Positions 15,690 through 23,703 are shown, counted from the stretch's first letter. The stretch is 26,258 nucleotides of DNA from Campylobacteraceae bacterium (GCA_022758985.1 JAEMQC010000032.1:1-26258); one strand, 5' to 3'. Translations and numbers: made by a program. The notes: generated by a model from the letters alone, not told the origin.

Positions 15690-16130
15690 TTATTCCTTTA
15701 CGGATGTAAGCGCTTTTATAGTTGCCCTAACCACGTTTGACGGGTTAGTAGAACCTAGCTGCTTAGATAGAATGTCTCTTATTCCCGCAAGTTCAAGAAC
15801 CGGTCTAGCGGCTCCACCGGCTTTAACACCGGTACCTTCTTTTGCAGGCTTCAATATAATTTTGCTCGCATTGTATTTAACTTCAATGTCGTGAGCTATA
15901 GTAGTACCTTTTAGGTCGATAGTAACAAGGTTTTTAAACGCATCTTCTACCGCTTTTTTAATAGCGTCCGGCACCTCTTTGGCTTTACCAAATCCGTATC
16001 CGACTTGTCCTTTTTTGTTTCCTACAACCATTAGGGCGTTAAATCTAAATCTTCTACCGCCCTTTACAACCTTTGTTACCCTGCCGATGTTAACAACGAC
16101 TTCTTCAAATTCTTCTCTATTAATTTCCAT
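15690..16130 (-). CDS. rpsE: 30S ribosomal protein S5
   Basis: A 146-residue protein of the 30S body that helps decoding accuracy and mRNA unwinding. REEFEEVVVNIGRVTKVVKGGRRF begins the double-stranded-RNA-binding-like domain, and VGYGFGKAKEVPDAIKKA and the C-terminal GSTNPSNVVRATIKAL are standard. Two ATG codons stand in tandem; the second, at 16130, has AAGGG at 6 nt spacing, while the first has only 3 nt, so the second is chosen. It follows rplR by 9 nt. Confidence 0.96.
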   Translation of the reverse strand: MEINREEFEEVVVNIGRVTKVVKGGRRFRFNALMVVGNKKGQVGYGFGKAKEVPDAIKKAVEDAFKNLVTIDLKGTTIAHDIEVKYNASKIILKPAKEGTGVKAGGAARPVLELAGIRDILSKQLGSTNPSNVVRATIKALTSVKE

Positions 16131-16139
16131 CATAGACCC

Positions 16140-16493
16140 TTACAAACTAATTCCGTTTTCTCTTAGCGCATCAGCAAAAGATGCTATAACGCCATGGTAA
16201 AGGTAGCCGTTTCTGTCAAATACTACTGTTTCTATTTTGGCGGCTTTAAGCGCATCAGCTAATGCTTTAGCAACAACTTTTACGCCTTCTCTGTTTGGTT
16301 TGACGCCAAGCTTCGAGCCGTCCGCATAAGCTAGAGTAACGCCTTTAACGTCATCTATAGCTTGTGCGTAAAAATATTTATTAGATTTGAAAACGGTAAC
16401 TCTAGGCCTAAGCTCAGTTCCAGAAATTCTAGACCTAATTCTTAGTTTGGCTTTTTCTCTTCTTCTTGTTTTTAGTTTTAGTTCTTTGCTCAT
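16140..16493 (-). CDS. rplR: 50S ribosomal protein L18
   Basis: A 117-residue 5S rRNA-binding protein of the central protuberance. RIRSRISGTELRPRVTVFKSNKYFYAQAIDD and the C-terminal VVFDRNGYLYHGVIASFADALRENG are the conserved blocks. It works with L5 to anchor 5S rRNA. It starts 9 nt after rplF. Confidence 0.97.
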   Translation of the reverse strand: MSKELKLKTRRREKAKLRIRSRISGTELRPRVTVFKSNKYFYAQAIDDVKGVTLAYADGSKLGVKPNREGVKVVAKALADALKAAKIETVVFDRNGYLYHGVIASFADALRENGISL

Positions 16494-16502
16494 AGACTAT
16501 TC

Positions 16503-17039
16503 CTATTTCTTGGATGTCTTGCCCGCTTTTCTGCGGATAGTTTCATCAACATATTTAACACCTTTACCTTTGTAAGGCTCTGGTGGTCTGAACTCTCTAA
16601 TAACAGCGGCAACTTGGCCAACTTGTTGTTTATCAGCGCCTTTGATGCTAATCACGTTTTTATCGACTGATATCTCAATCCCTTTTGGAATTTCGAATAT
16701 TACAGGATGAGAATAGCCTAGCGCCATCTCAAGTTTGTTGCCATTTACGGCAGCTCTGTAACCAACGCCGTTGATTTCAAGTTTTTTCTCGAAACCTTGT
16801 GAAAGACCTATAACTATATTGTTTGCAAGCGCTCTATAAGTTCCCCAGAAAGCTCTGTCTTGTTTTGTCTCGCCTTTTAGTCCGAAAACTATTTTGCCGT
16901 CACTGATTTCTATATTTACTCTATCTAGTGTGTCTAGCGTTTTTGTCTCTTTAGCGCCTTTTATAGTTATAACGCCGTTAGCAACGCTAGCTTCAACACC
17001 CTTAGGAAGAGTGATTGGTTCTTTTCCAACTCTTGACAT
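16503..17039 (-). CDS. rplF: 50S ribosomal protein L6
   Basis: A 178-residue two-domain protein near the factor-binding site of the large subunit. MSRVGKEPITLPKGV opens the first domain; the second contains LGYSHPV and ends in the signature PPEPYKGKGVKYVDE followed by a lysine-rich tail. Length is standard. The gene lies 8 nt after rpsH. Confidence 0.98.
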   Translation of the reverse strand: MSRVGKEPITLPKGVEASVANGVITIKGAKETKTLDTLDRVNIEISDGKIVFGLKGETKQDRAFWGTYRALANNIVIGLSQGFEKKLEINGVGYRAAVNGNKLEMALGYSHPVIFEIPKGIEISVDKNVISIKGADKQQVGQVAAVIREFRPPEPYKGKGVKYVDETIRRKAGKTSKK

Positions 17040-17047
17040 CTCTCACC

Positions 17048-17440
17048 TCACCAAATACTGCAAAGAACTTCGCCGCCAACTCCAAGTTTATGAGCGCTAT
17101 CGTTATCAAGAACGCCTTTTGAAGTTGAAACGACGATTGTTCCGTAGCCGTTTTTAAATTTTTTAATCTCAGCGCAAGGCTTATAGATTCTTCTACCCGG
17201 TTTAGAAATTCTTTTTACTTCGTTTATAACCGGTTTTCCGCTTTGCGTATATTTCAAAACTACGTTAATTTGTTTTTTAGTTCCTTCTTCCACTACTTTG
17301 TAGCTTTCGATGTAACCTTTTTCTTGAAAAATTTTTAGTACAGACTCTACGATTTTAGAGTACATTACGTGTGTTACTTCTATTCTTCTCATAGAGGCAT
17401 TTCTGATTCTAGTCAGCGTATCAGCTATAATATCATTCAT
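17048..17440 (-). CDS. rpsH: 30S ribosomal protein S8
   Basis: A 130-residue 16S rRNA-binding protein of the 30S body. It begins MNDIIADTLTRIRNA and ends with the conserved segment GYGTIVVSTSKGVLDNDSAHKLGVGGEVLCSIW. In E. coli S8 represses the spc operon by binding its mRNA near rplE; the sequence alone does not show such a site here. It is 9 nt after rpsN. Confidence 0.98.
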   Translation of the reverse strand: MNDIIADTLTRIRNASMRRIEVTHVMYSKIVESVLKIFQEKGYIESYKVVEEGTKKQINVVLKYTQSGKPVINEVKRISKPGRRIYKPCAEIKKFKNGYGTIVVSTSKGVLDNDSAHKLGVGGEVLCSIW

Positions 17441-17449
17441 ACTTGCACC

Positions 17450-17635
17450 TTACCAGCTTGATTTCTTAAGGCCCGGGATTAGACCCTCGTTACCCATTTT
17501 TCTGAGGCAAACTCTGCAGATACCGAAGTCTCTGTAAACAGAGTGTGGTCTACCGCAAATAGAGCATCTTGTGTATGCTCTAACTTTGAATTTAGGCTCT
17601 CTTGCGCATTTTGCGATCATCGATTTTTTAGCCAT
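17450..17635 (-). CDS. rpsN: 30S ribosomal protein S14, zinc-binding (type Z)
   Basis: A 61-residue short S14 of the 30S head. Cys24, Cys27, Cys40 and Cys43 form a CxxC...CxxC zinc site (RCSICGRPHSVYRDFGICRVC is split by the loop). Full-length zinc-free S14 would be about 100 residues, so this is the zinc form. Together with the zinc form of L36, the operon ties ribosome assembly to zinc supply. Its ATG overlaps the rplE stop by 8 nt (ATGGCTAA). Confidence 0.97.
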   Translation of the reverse strand: MAKKSMIAKCAREPKFKVRAYTRCSICGRPHSVYRDFGICRVCLRKMGNEGLIPGLKKSSW

Positions 17636-18179
17636 TTGCTCTTCCTTTTGCGAATGGAATTCCCATAAGCTCTAGCAATCTGAAAGCCATCTTGTCGTTA
17701 TCCGTAGATGTAGTGATGCTGATGTTCATTCCGTGAATTTTTACGATGTTGTCATATTTAACTTCAGGGAATATAAGCTGCTCGGAAAGACCGAAGCTAT
17801 AGTTTCCTCTTCCGTCAAAACCTGTTCTTGAAAGACCTTTGAAGTCTTTAACTTTCGGCAGTGAAAGAGATATAAGTTTCTCAAGGAAGTTATACATATT
17901 GGCTCCCCTAAGAGTTACTTTAACACCGACGTTCATACCTTCTCTTAGTTTAAAGCCGGAAACCGATTTTTTGGCCTTAGTGATTACCGCTTTTTGACCG
18001 GCTATCATAGAGATAGTATCCGCTATATTCTGAAGAAGTTTCGCATCCTTAGAGCCTTCGCCGCAACCTACAGATATAGTTATCTTTTCAAGTTTTGGAG
18101 TAAGCATGACGTTTTTAATATCAAATTCGCTAACTAGCTTATCTTTTACATTTTGTAGATAGTGTTGTTTTAGTGCCAT
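17628..18179 (-). CDS. rplE: 50S ribosomal protein L5
   Basis: A 183-residue protein that binds 5S rRNA with L18 and contacts the P-site tRNA. The conserved stretches include LEKITISVGCGEGSKD, KAKKSVSGFKLREGMNVGVKVTLRG, and GRGNYSFGLSEQLIFPEV. Length is standard (about 180). It starts 3 nt after the rplX stop and overlaps rpsN by 8 nt. Confidence 0.98.
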   Translation of the reverse strand: MALKQHYLQNVKDKLVSEFDIKNVMLTPKLEKITISVGCGEGSKDAKLLQNIADTISMIAGQKAVITKAKKSVSGFKLREGMNVGVKVTLRGANMYNFLEKLISLSLPKVKDFKGLSRTGFDGRGNYSFGLSEQLIFPEVKYDNIVKIHGMNISITTSTDNDKMAFRLLELMGIPFAKGRANG

Positions 18180-18182
18180 CTA

Positions 18183-18416
18183 TTACGCTCCCTCGGCTAT
18201 TCGCACGTTAGATACGTGAATTGGCATCTCAACGTATTGAAATCCGCCGTTTTGATTTTGTTCAGAAGGTTTAACAGCTTTCTTAGCCAGTTTGCAACCC
18301 TCTACAACAACTTGCATTGTTTTTGGATATACGGCTAGAACTTTTGCTTTTTTGCCTTTATCGTCGCCGGCGATGATTTCTACCATGTCGCCTTTTTTGA
18401 TTTTTAGCTTAGCCAT
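18183..18416 (-). CDS. rplX: 50S ribosomal protein L24
   Basis: A 77-residue early-assembly initiator of the large subunit, near the tunnel exit. The KOW motif is visible as KKGDMVEIIAGDDKGKKAKVLAV, followed by VEGCKLAKKAVKP. It is shorter than the ~104-residue E. coli protein but ends properly after the conserved core (MPIHVSNVRI). Its ATG overlaps the rplN stop by 1 nt (TAATG). Confidence 0.96.
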   Translation of the reverse strand: MAKLKIKKGDMVEIIAGDDKGKKAKVLAVYPKTMQVVVEGCKLAKKAVKPSEQNQNGGFQYVEMPIHVSNVRIAEGA

Positions 18417-18784
18417 TACAAAACCTCCGGCGCAAGCGAAACTATTTTCATAAAGTTCGCATATCTAATCTCTCTGCCAACCGGTCCAAAAATCCTTGTA
18501 CCTACGGGCTCTCTCTTGTTGTCAAGAATAACTGCCGCATTGTCGTCGAATCTAATTAGAGAGCCATTTTCTCTTTGAAGCTCTTTTTTGGTTCTAACAA
18601 CTACACACTTAACAACTTGACCTTTTTTTACTTTACCGTTTGGAATGGCTTTTTTAACAGAAGCTACGACTACGTCGCCAATAGTCGCATATCTTCTTTT
18701 TGAGCCACCCAAAACCTTAATACACATAAGTTCTTTTGCGCCGCTGTTATCAGCAACGTTCATTCTTGTAAAACTTTGGATCAT
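18416..18784 (-). CDS. rplN: 50S ribosomal protein L14
   Basis: A 122-residue beta-barrel protein at the subunit interface. MIQSFTRMNVADNSGAKELMCIKVLGG and the C-terminal GTRIFGPVGREIR are invariant signatures. Length equals the usual 122-123. Its start overlaps the rpsQ stop by 4 nt (ATGA), so re-initiation is likely. Confidence 0.98.
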   Translation of the reverse strand: MIQSFTRMNVADNSGAKELMCIKVLGGSKRRYATIGDVVVASVKKAIPNGKVKKGQVVKCVVVRTKKELQRENGSLIRFDDNAAVILDNKREPVGTRIFGPVGREIRYANFMKIVSLAPEVL

Positions 18785-19038
18785 ATTTCAGCTCCTGCTT
18801 TCAAAACTGCATTTAGCCTAAATGATTTTGTTTTAGAAAGCGGTCTGCACTCAAGAGCAGATACAAAATCACCTACTTTTAGACTATTGTTTTCATCGTG
18901 TATAAGATATTTTTTATGTCTTTTCACGAATTTGTGGTATCTCGGGTGCATCATCTTTCTTTCGACAAGAATAGAAAATGTTTTATCACCAGACTTTTTG
19001 ATTACGACACCTTGAATTTCTCTTTTATGGCTATTCAT
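18781..19038 (-). CDS. rpsQ: 30S ribosomal protein S17
   Basis: An 85-residue OB-fold primary 16S rRNA-binding protein. KREIQGVVIKKSGDKTFSILVERKMMHPRYHKFVKR and the later VGDFVSALECRPLSKTKSF are the diagnostic blocks. It follows rpmC by 10 nt and overlaps rplN by 4 nt. Confidence 0.97.
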   Translation of the reverse strand: MNSHKREIQGVVIKKSGDKTFSILVERKMMHPRYHKFVKRHKKYLIHDENNSLKVGDFVSALECRPLSKTKSFRLNAVLKAGAEI

Positions 19039-19048
19039 AGCTTATTCC

Positions 19049-19240
19049 TTATTTACCGGCTTGGGCGGTAAGCGCCGTCTGGATTCTTGCGATATCTTTT
19101 TTAGCCGCTCTAATCTCATTCGGATTAGTTAGCTGCATAGTTTTTAGTTTCATTTTGAGCTCGAAAAGATATGTTTTTTTCTCTTTCAAAAGCGCTTTTA
19201 GCTCGTCAAGCGTTTTTGAGCTTATATCAGTATACTTCAT
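19049..19240 (-). CDS. rpmC: 50S ribosomal protein L29
   Basis: A 63-residue helical-hairpin protein beside the nascent-chain exit, where chaperones and SRP dock. LDELKALLKEKKTYLFELKMKLKTMQLTNPNEIRAAKKDIARI fits the family throughout. The ATG at 19240 (MKYTDIS) is preferred because GAGAG lies 5 nt upstream; a GTG six bases earlier lacks spacing for a ribosome site. The start lies 14 nt inside rplP. Confidence 0.95.
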   Translation of the reverse strand: MKYTDISSKTLDELKALLKEKKTYLFELKMKLKTMQLTNPNEIRAAKKDIARIQTALTAQAGK

Positions 19241-19652
19241 TTTCACTCTCTATTGTCACGATTTTCGTTTTGAAAGGGAGTTTGTGCATAGCTCTTGTTA
19301 GAGACTCTTTTGCAAGAGCTTCCTCAACACCTGTCATCTCATAAATGATTCTTCCAGGGTGAATATTCATAACCCACTCTTCCACGCTACCTTTACCTTT
19401 ACCCATCCTTGTTTCAAGTGGTTTTGCGGTAAGTGGTTTGTCAGGGAATACTCTTATCCAAAGCTTACCGGTTCTTTTTACATTTCTAGTAATAGCAATC
19501 CTTCCGGCTTCTATTTGTCTAGAGTTGATTCTTCCACCTTCTATCGCTTTTAGTCCGATAGTTCCGAATGAAAGGTTGCAGCCAACATAAGTTTTACCTC
19601 TGTTTCTGCCTTTCATTTGTTTTCTATATTTAGTTCTTTTTGGCATCAACAT
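19227..19652 (-). CDS. rplP: 50S ribosomal protein L16
   Basis: A 141-residue protein near the peptidyl-transferase centre and A-site tRNA. MLMPKRTKYRKQMKGRNRGK at the start, GRIAITR, KLWIRVFPDKPLTAKPLETRMGKGKG and GRIIYEM are conserved. The start at 19652 has GAGGG about 8 nt upstream; an internal Met two codons on is less well placed. It follows rpsC by 2 nt and overlaps rpmC by 14 nt. Confidence 0.97.
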   Translation of the reverse strand: MLMPKRTKYRKQMKGRNRGKTYVGCNLSFGTIGLKAIEGGRINSRQIEAGRIAITRNVKRTGKLWIRVFPDKPLTAKPLETRMGKGKGSVEEWVMNIHPGRIIYEMTGVEEALAKESLTRAMHKLPFKTKIVTIESENEVY

Positions 19653-19654
19653 GA

Positions 19655-20371
19655 TTATTGCCCTCTTCTTGCTGGTCTTCTTCTAGGTTTTGTATCCTCA
19701 GCTTTTTCGGCTTGGGCTTCTTGCTTTTCGCCTCTGTTGCCTTTTGCAAGGATTTCACCTTTGAATATCCATACTTTTACGCCGATAACGCCGTATGTAG
19801 TATGAGCTTCAGCAGTACCGTAGTCGATATTCGCTCTAATTGTGTGAAGCGGAACTCTTCCTTCTAGATACCACTCAGTTCTTGCCATCTCAGCGCCGCC
19901 AAGTCTTCCGGCAACCATTATTTTGATTCCCTTCGCACCTGATTTAAGTGCGGATTGCATAACTTTTTTCATAGCTCTTCTGAATGCAACTCTTTTTTCA
20001 AGCTGCGTAGCTACGTTTTCCGCACAAAGTACCGCAGAAATTTGAGGTTTTTTCTCTTCTTTGATGTTGATAAGAACCTCTTTGTTTGTCATCTTAGAGA
20101 TGTCAACTTTTAGTTTTTCGATTTCCGCACCTTTTTTACCGATGATGATACCAGGTCTAGCGGAAACAACGGTTACTTTAACTTTTTTAGCGGTTCTTTC
20201 GATGATAATATCGGAAACGCCGGAGAAGTAAAGTTTTTGTTTTAGATATTTTCTAATTTTATAGTCTTCGGAAATGTTATTTGGCATCTCTTTTATGGAC
20301 GGAAACCACCTCGATCTCCAGCCTGTGTTAATGCCAAGTCTAAGCCCAATAGGATTTACTTTTTGACCCAT
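19655..20371 (-). CDS. rpsC: 30S ribosomal protein S3
   Basis: A 238-residue protein of the 30S head at the mRNA entry pore. MGQKVNPIGLRLGI opens the protein, the KH domain carries SARPGIIIGKKGAEIEKL, and the C-terminal domain carries GRLGGAEMARTEWYLEGRVPLHTIRANIDYG. A charged low-complexity tail of about 25 residues (Lys/Glu/Ala, ending PRRRPARRGQ) follows the core. It starts 1 nt after the rplV stop. Confidence 0.98.
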   Translation of the reverse strand: MGQKVNPIGLRLGINTGWRSRWFPSIKEMPNNISEDYKIRKYLKQKLYFSGVSDIIIERTAKKVKVTVVSARPGIIIGKKGAEIEKLKVDISKMTNKEVLINIKEEKKPQISAVLCAENVATQLEKRVAFRRAMKKVMQSALKSGAKGIKIMVAGRLGGAEMARTEWYLEGRVPLHTIRANIDYGTAEAHTTYGVIGVKVWIFKGEILAKGNRGEKQEAQAEKAEDTKPRRRPARRGQ

Positions 20372-20372
20372 A

Positions 20373-20699
20373 TTACTTACCCTTCGCTTGTGTTACTTCG
20401 ACAAAAATATGCGATGTCGGTTTTCTGATAGGAGTGGCTCTACCTCTTGCTCTAGGAGTAAATCTCTTTAGAACCGGACCGGCATCAACTCTGCATGAAG
20501 ATACGATAACCTCATCCGCCTCAAACCCGCCGTTTGCAACTGCAGTAGCAATAGCTTTAGAGATGAATGCAGCGCCTTTGTTTGGCATAAAGTCAAGAGC
20601 TGCGATTGCAGCTTCGGCATTCATACCCTGAACTTCTCTTGCAATAAGTCTAGCTTTAGTAGGAGAAAGTCTGATAAATTTAAGTGTTGTCTTACTCAT
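20373..20699 (-). CDS. rplV: 50S ribosomal protein L22
   Basis: A 108-residue protein whose loop lines the exit tunnel and is known in other bacteria as a macrolide-resistance site. FIRLSPTKARLIAREVQGMNAE, the tunnel-loop region RVDAGPVLKRFTPRARGRATPIRKPTSHI, and the C-terminus are intact. The second of two tandem ATGs (20699) has GGAGG at 6 nt and is chosen; the first has only 3 nt. It ends right after the core and lacks the long Lys/Ala-rich tail I recall for the C. jejuni protein. Confidence 0.96.
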   Translation of the reverse strand: MSKTTLKFIRLSPTKARLIAREVQGMNAEAAIAALDFMPNKGAAFISKAIATAVANGGFEADEVIVSSCRVDAGPVLKRFTPRARGRATPIRKPTSHIFVEVTQAKGK

Positions 20700-20710
20700 C
20701 ATTTTCCTCC

Positions 20711-20992
20711 TTACTTACCTATTTTCTTTTGAACTGAACCCTTGTGACCTTTGAAGGTTCTCGTAGGTGCAAATTCGCCTAGTTTGTAGCCAACGTGTGC
20801 TTCAGTAATATATACTGGAACAAATTGTCTACCGTTGTGAACATTAAAAGTAAGGCCTACCATCTCTGGAGAAATCATACTTCTTCTTGACCAAGTTTTA
20901 ATTGGTTTGTTTGCATTTTCGGCCTTAGCTTTCGTAACCTTCTTTTGAAGATGGTCATCGATAAATGGGCCTTTTTTAATTGATCTTGCCAT
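20711..20992 (-). CDS. rpsS: 30S ribosomal protein S19
   Basis: A 93-residue protein of the 30S head that pairs with S13. MARSIKKGPFIDDHL, KTWSRRSMISPEMVGLTFNVHNGRQFVPVYI and VGYKLGEFAPTRTFKGH match the family without gaps. It starts 4 nt after the rplB stop. Confidence 0.98.
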   Translation of the reverse strand: MARSIKKGPFIDDHLQKKVTKAKAENANKPIKTWSRRSMISPEMVGLTFNVHNGRQFVPVYITEAHVGYKLGEFAPTRTFKGHKGSVQKKIGK

Positions 20993-20996
20993 TATC

Positions 20997-21836
20997 TTAC
21001 CTCACGCCTTTTTTTCTTTTTGAGATAATGTATCTATTAGATTGCTTATTAGGTTTTCTAGTTTTTAGACCTTTACATTTTTGACCCCATGGAGATACAG
21101 GATGTCTGTGTCCGTTTGATTTACCTTCACCACCACCGTGCGGGTGATCGATTGGGTTCATCGCAGAACCTCTCGTTTGCGGTCTAATACCCATGTGTCT
21201 TGCGCGTCCAGCTTTACCGATAGTCACATTTGAGAAATCTTCATTTCCTACTGCGCCTATAGTAGCCATACATTCAGATAGTACATATCTAACTTCAGAG
21301 CTTGGAAGTCTAAGAATTGTATACTTGCCTTCTCTGCCCATTAGCTGAGCGTAGTTACCTGCAGCTCTAGCCATTTGTCCGCCTTTGCCAGGTTTTAGCT
21401 CTATGTTGTGAATTACAGTACCGACTGGGATGCTTTTGAGCTTCATAGCGTTACCAGCTACGACGTCAAGACCGCCCTCGGCTGCCATAACTTTATCGCC
21501 TACTTTCATTCCGCTTGGCTGAATGATGTATCTTTTTTCACCATCTGCATAGTTGATTAGAGCAATTCTACAGTTTCTGTACGGATCGTACTCGATTGCG
21601 GCTACAACGCCTTGAATATCAAACTTGTCTCTTTTGAAATCTATGATTCTATACAGTTTTTTAGCGCCACCTTCTTTATGTCTAGAGGTGATTCTACCTT
21701 GGTTGTTTCTACCCGCTTTTGCCGGAAGTTTTACTAGAAGGCTTCTAACTTTCGGTTTTGCCGTTATATCGCTGCTTTCTAGGTTTGACATAAACCTTCG
21801 GCTAGGGGTATATGGTTTATAGGTTTTTATTGCCAT
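20997..21836 (-). CDS. rplB: 50S ribosomal protein L2
   Basis: A 279-residue 23S rRNA-binding protein needed for subunit joining and peptidyl-transferase activity. The RNA-binding core (KEGGAKKLYRIIDFKRDK, YDPYRNCRIALINYADGEKRYI) and the conserved C-terminal block MNPIDHPHGGGEGKSNGH, with the functional His in DHPHGGG, are present. Length is standard. It follows rplW by 9 nt. Confidence 0.98.
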   Translation of the reverse strand: MAIKTYKPYTPSRRFMSNLESSDITAKPKVRSLLVKLPAKAGRNNQGRITSRHKEGGAKKLYRIIDFKRDKFDIQGVVAAIEYDPYRNCRIALINYADGEKRYIIQPSGMKVGDKVMAAEGGLDVVAGNAMKLKSIPVGTVIHNIELKPGKGGQMARAAGNYAQLMGREGKYTILRLPSSEVRYVLSECMATIGAVGNEDFSNVTIGKAGRARHMGIRPQTRGSAMNPIDHPHGGGEGKSNGHRHPVSPWGQKCKGLKTRKPNKQSNRYIISKRKKGVR

Positions 21837-21845
21837 CTCTTATCC

Positions 21846-22127
21846 TTATACCGCTAAGCTTTCTATTCTTGCGCCCTCAGGAAGCTTTACGTAAAACTTC
21901 TTGAAAGAGTCTCTTTGACCGATTACGCCTCTAAATCTTTTTGTTTTACCTTCCATTCTAAGGGAGTTCACTTTTTCAGGAACCAAACCGAAGTACTCTT
22001 GGAAAACTTTTTTAAGACTATTTTTAGTCATCCTTGGTGAAGTCTGAACTACGATAACGCCCGCTTCTTGAAGACCAAGTGATTTTTCTGTGTAAATTAT
22101 TGTTTTTATATCTGTAATATCAGCCAT
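21846..22127 (-). CDS. rplW: 50S ribosomal protein L23
   Basis: A 93-residue protein at the tunnel exit that serves as the docking site for trigger factor and SRP. IIYTEKSLGLQEAGVIVVQTSPRMTKNSLKKVFQEYFG contains the conserved TEKS and helix segments, and the C-terminal part carries KRFRGVIGQRDSFKKFYVKLPEG. It starts 1 nt after the rplD stop. Confidence 0.97.
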   Translation of the reverse strand: MADITDIKTIIYTEKSLGLQEAGVIVVQTSPRMTKNSLKKVFQEYFGLVPEKVNSLRMEGKTKRFRGVIGQRDSFKKFYVKLPEGARIESLAV

Positions 22128-22128
22128 C

Positions 22129-22743
22129 TTAGCCCTCTTTTACGATTTTGTCATAAGCGTCTTTTTCGATTACGACCGATCTATAAGTGCTTACAAAATA
22201 TGCGTTTACTTCTGTAAAGTCGATTAGATAGCAATTTTGAATATTTCTATACGCTAGGTATGTTTTTTCGTCAAAATTGTTAGCTATAAGAAGTGCATCT
22301 CTTTGGCCTAGGGCTTTTAGAAAGTTTGCAGCATCTTTAGTTTTTCCGCTCTCAACAGCAAGGCTGTCAACGACAAAAAGCTTACCTGCTTCAGCTTGCT
22401 GTGCAAGAGCACATTTAAGAGCAAGTCTTTTTTGTTTTACGTTTATTTTTTGGAAGTAGTTGATTGTGTTTTTTGGACCCCAAGCAACACCACCGCCTAC
22501 GAATACAGGAGAAGTGATAGATCCGGCTCTAGCTCTACCGCCGCCTTTTTGGCTCCAAGGTTTTTTACCGCCGCCTGATACGCCACTTCTAGTTTTGGTG
22601 TGTGCGTTAGCAGCTCTCATATTTGACATGTAAGCTTTTACATACAAATACAGGTTGTGCGGGTTTATTCCCTCGTAGCTTGCAGGAAGTTGTAGTTTCC
22701 CGCTCTCTTTACAATCTTTGTCTAATATTATTGCAAAACTCAT
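22129..22743 (-). CDS. rplD: 50S ribosomal protein L4
   Basis: A 204-residue assembly protein whose loop reaches into the exit tunnel. NAHTKTRSGVSGGGKKPWSQKGGGRARAGS is the diagnostic extended loop. Its ATG overlaps the rplC stop by 4 nt (ATGA). In E. coli L4 represses this operon through a long S10 leader; the leader predicted here is too short to hold an equivalent structure, so that control is unlikely (inference). Confidence 0.97.
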   Translation of the reverse strand: MSFAIILDKDCKESGKLQLPASYEGINPHNLYLYVKAYMSNMRAANAHTKTRSGVSGGGKKPWSQKGGGRARAGSITSPVFVGGGVAWGPKNTINYFQKINVKQKRLALKCALAQQAEAGKLFVVDSLAVESGKTKDAANFLKALGQRDALLIANNFDEKTYLAYRNIQNCYLIDFTEVNAYFVSTYRSVVIEKDAYDKIVKEG

Positions 22744-23318
22744 TTTACGACCTTCACTTTACCGAAGCCGCCGTTAGCGCCAGGAACACTTCCTTTTACT
22801 ACCAATACTCCGGCATTTTTATCAAAGCTGATCACTTGGCATTTGACAGTAACTGTCTCATTACCGTATTGACCGGCCATTTTTTTACCTTTTTGAACTC
22901 TACCTGGCCACTCTCTGTTACCAATAGAACCAGTTCTTCTGTGAAATCTTGAGCCGTGCGCACCAGGACCACCGGCAAAATTCCATCGTTTCATAGCGCC
23001 AGTAAAACCTCTACCTTTTGTTTTGAAAGTAGCTTTTAGTTCTACTGCGGCTTCCAAAGATGCAGTTTCTTGCTCTCCAACCTCTTTGTTGTCTACTACT
23101 AAAGATGCAAACTTATTAAACTCTCTAGATAGGTTGTAAGCTTTTTGCTGACCCTCTATAGCTTTGTTCATAGCTTTACCTCTAGAGTAAGCAACCAAAG
23201 ATTTGCCTTCTGCATTAACTTTTACAACTTTTGCAGGAAGCACTTTTAGAAGAGTTACTGCGTTCGATACTTCGCCGAGCGTTCTGCTCATGCCGATTTT
23301 TTCAACCAAAAATTCCAT
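22740..23318 (-). CDS. rplC: 50S ribosomal protein L3
   Basis: A 192-residue early-assembly protein reaching the peptidyl-transferase centre. MEFLVEKIGMSR at the start and KGRGFTGAMKRWNFAGGPGAHGSRFHRRTGSIG in the central loop are the signatures. The ATG at 23318 is chosen because AAGGA lies 9 nt upstream; a GTG two codons earlier leaves only 3 nt. It follows rpsJ by 12 nt. Confidence 0.97.
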   Translation of the reverse strand: MEFLVEKIGMSRTLGEVSNAVTLLKVLPAKVVKVNAEGKSLVAYSRGKAMNKAIEGQQKAYNLSREFNKFASLVVDNKEVGEQETASLEAAVELKATFKTKGRGFTGAMKRWNFAGGPGAHGSRFHRRTGSIGNREWPGRVQKGKKMAGQYGNETVTVKCQVISFDKNAGVLVVKGSVPGANGGFGKVKVVK

Positions 23319-23330
23319 CTTCACTTTTCC

Positions 23331-23642
23331 TTAGTTAGCCATTGATCTTACTTCGACATCCACTTCAGGAGCAAGGTCAAGTTTCATAAGAGCGTCAACC
23401 GTATCCGGCGAAGCAGCTATAATGTCTATAAGTCTTGCGTGAATTCTGATTTCGAATTGCTCTCTCGAGTCTTTATTGACGTGAGGAGATCTAAGAACCG
23501 TATATTTTCTGATTTTTGTTGGAAGCGGGATTGGTCCGATTAGTTCCGAACCAGTTCTTTTTACTGCATCAATTATCGCCGATACAGATTTGTCAAGAAC
23601 TCTGTTGTCATAAGCTCTAAGCTTGAGTCTCAATTTTTCCAT
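23331..23642 (-). CDS. rpsJ: 30S ribosomal protein S10
   Basis: A 103-residue first gene of the operon; S10 is a 30S head protein that also partners NusB in antitermination. MEKLRLKLRAYDNRVLDKSV, IPLPTKIRKYTVLRSPHVNKDSREQFEIR and the C-terminal DLAPEVDVEVRSMAN match the family, and 103 residues is the usual length. The ATG at 23642 has AAGGG at 9 nt. An in-frame TTG at 23732 is rejected because it lies in the -35 box of the promoter. Confidence 0.98.
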   Translation of the reverse strand: MEKLRLKLRAYDNRVLDKSVSAIIDAVKRTGSELIGPIPLPTKIRKYTVLRSPHVNKDSREQFEIRIHARLIDIIAASPDTVDALMKLDLAPEVDVEVRSMAN

Positions 23643-23661
23643 TGCGGTATACCCTTGTTTA

Positions 23662-23679
23662 AAGAACTTATAAGCTCTT
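23662..23679 (-). promoter_or_regulatory. Near-perfect palindrome in the rpsJ leader
   Basis: The minus strand reads AAGAGCTTATAAGTTCTT, an 18-nt inverted repeat with one G-U pair. It lies about 14 nt upstream of the AAGGG ribosome site and within the predicted ~55-nt leader. As RNA it could form a short AU-rich hairpin; as DNA it could be a dimer-binding site. Stability would be low, so the role is unknown. Confidence 0.35.
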
Positions 23680-23703
23680 GCGAACTTACAATTTGAGAGC
23701 GAG

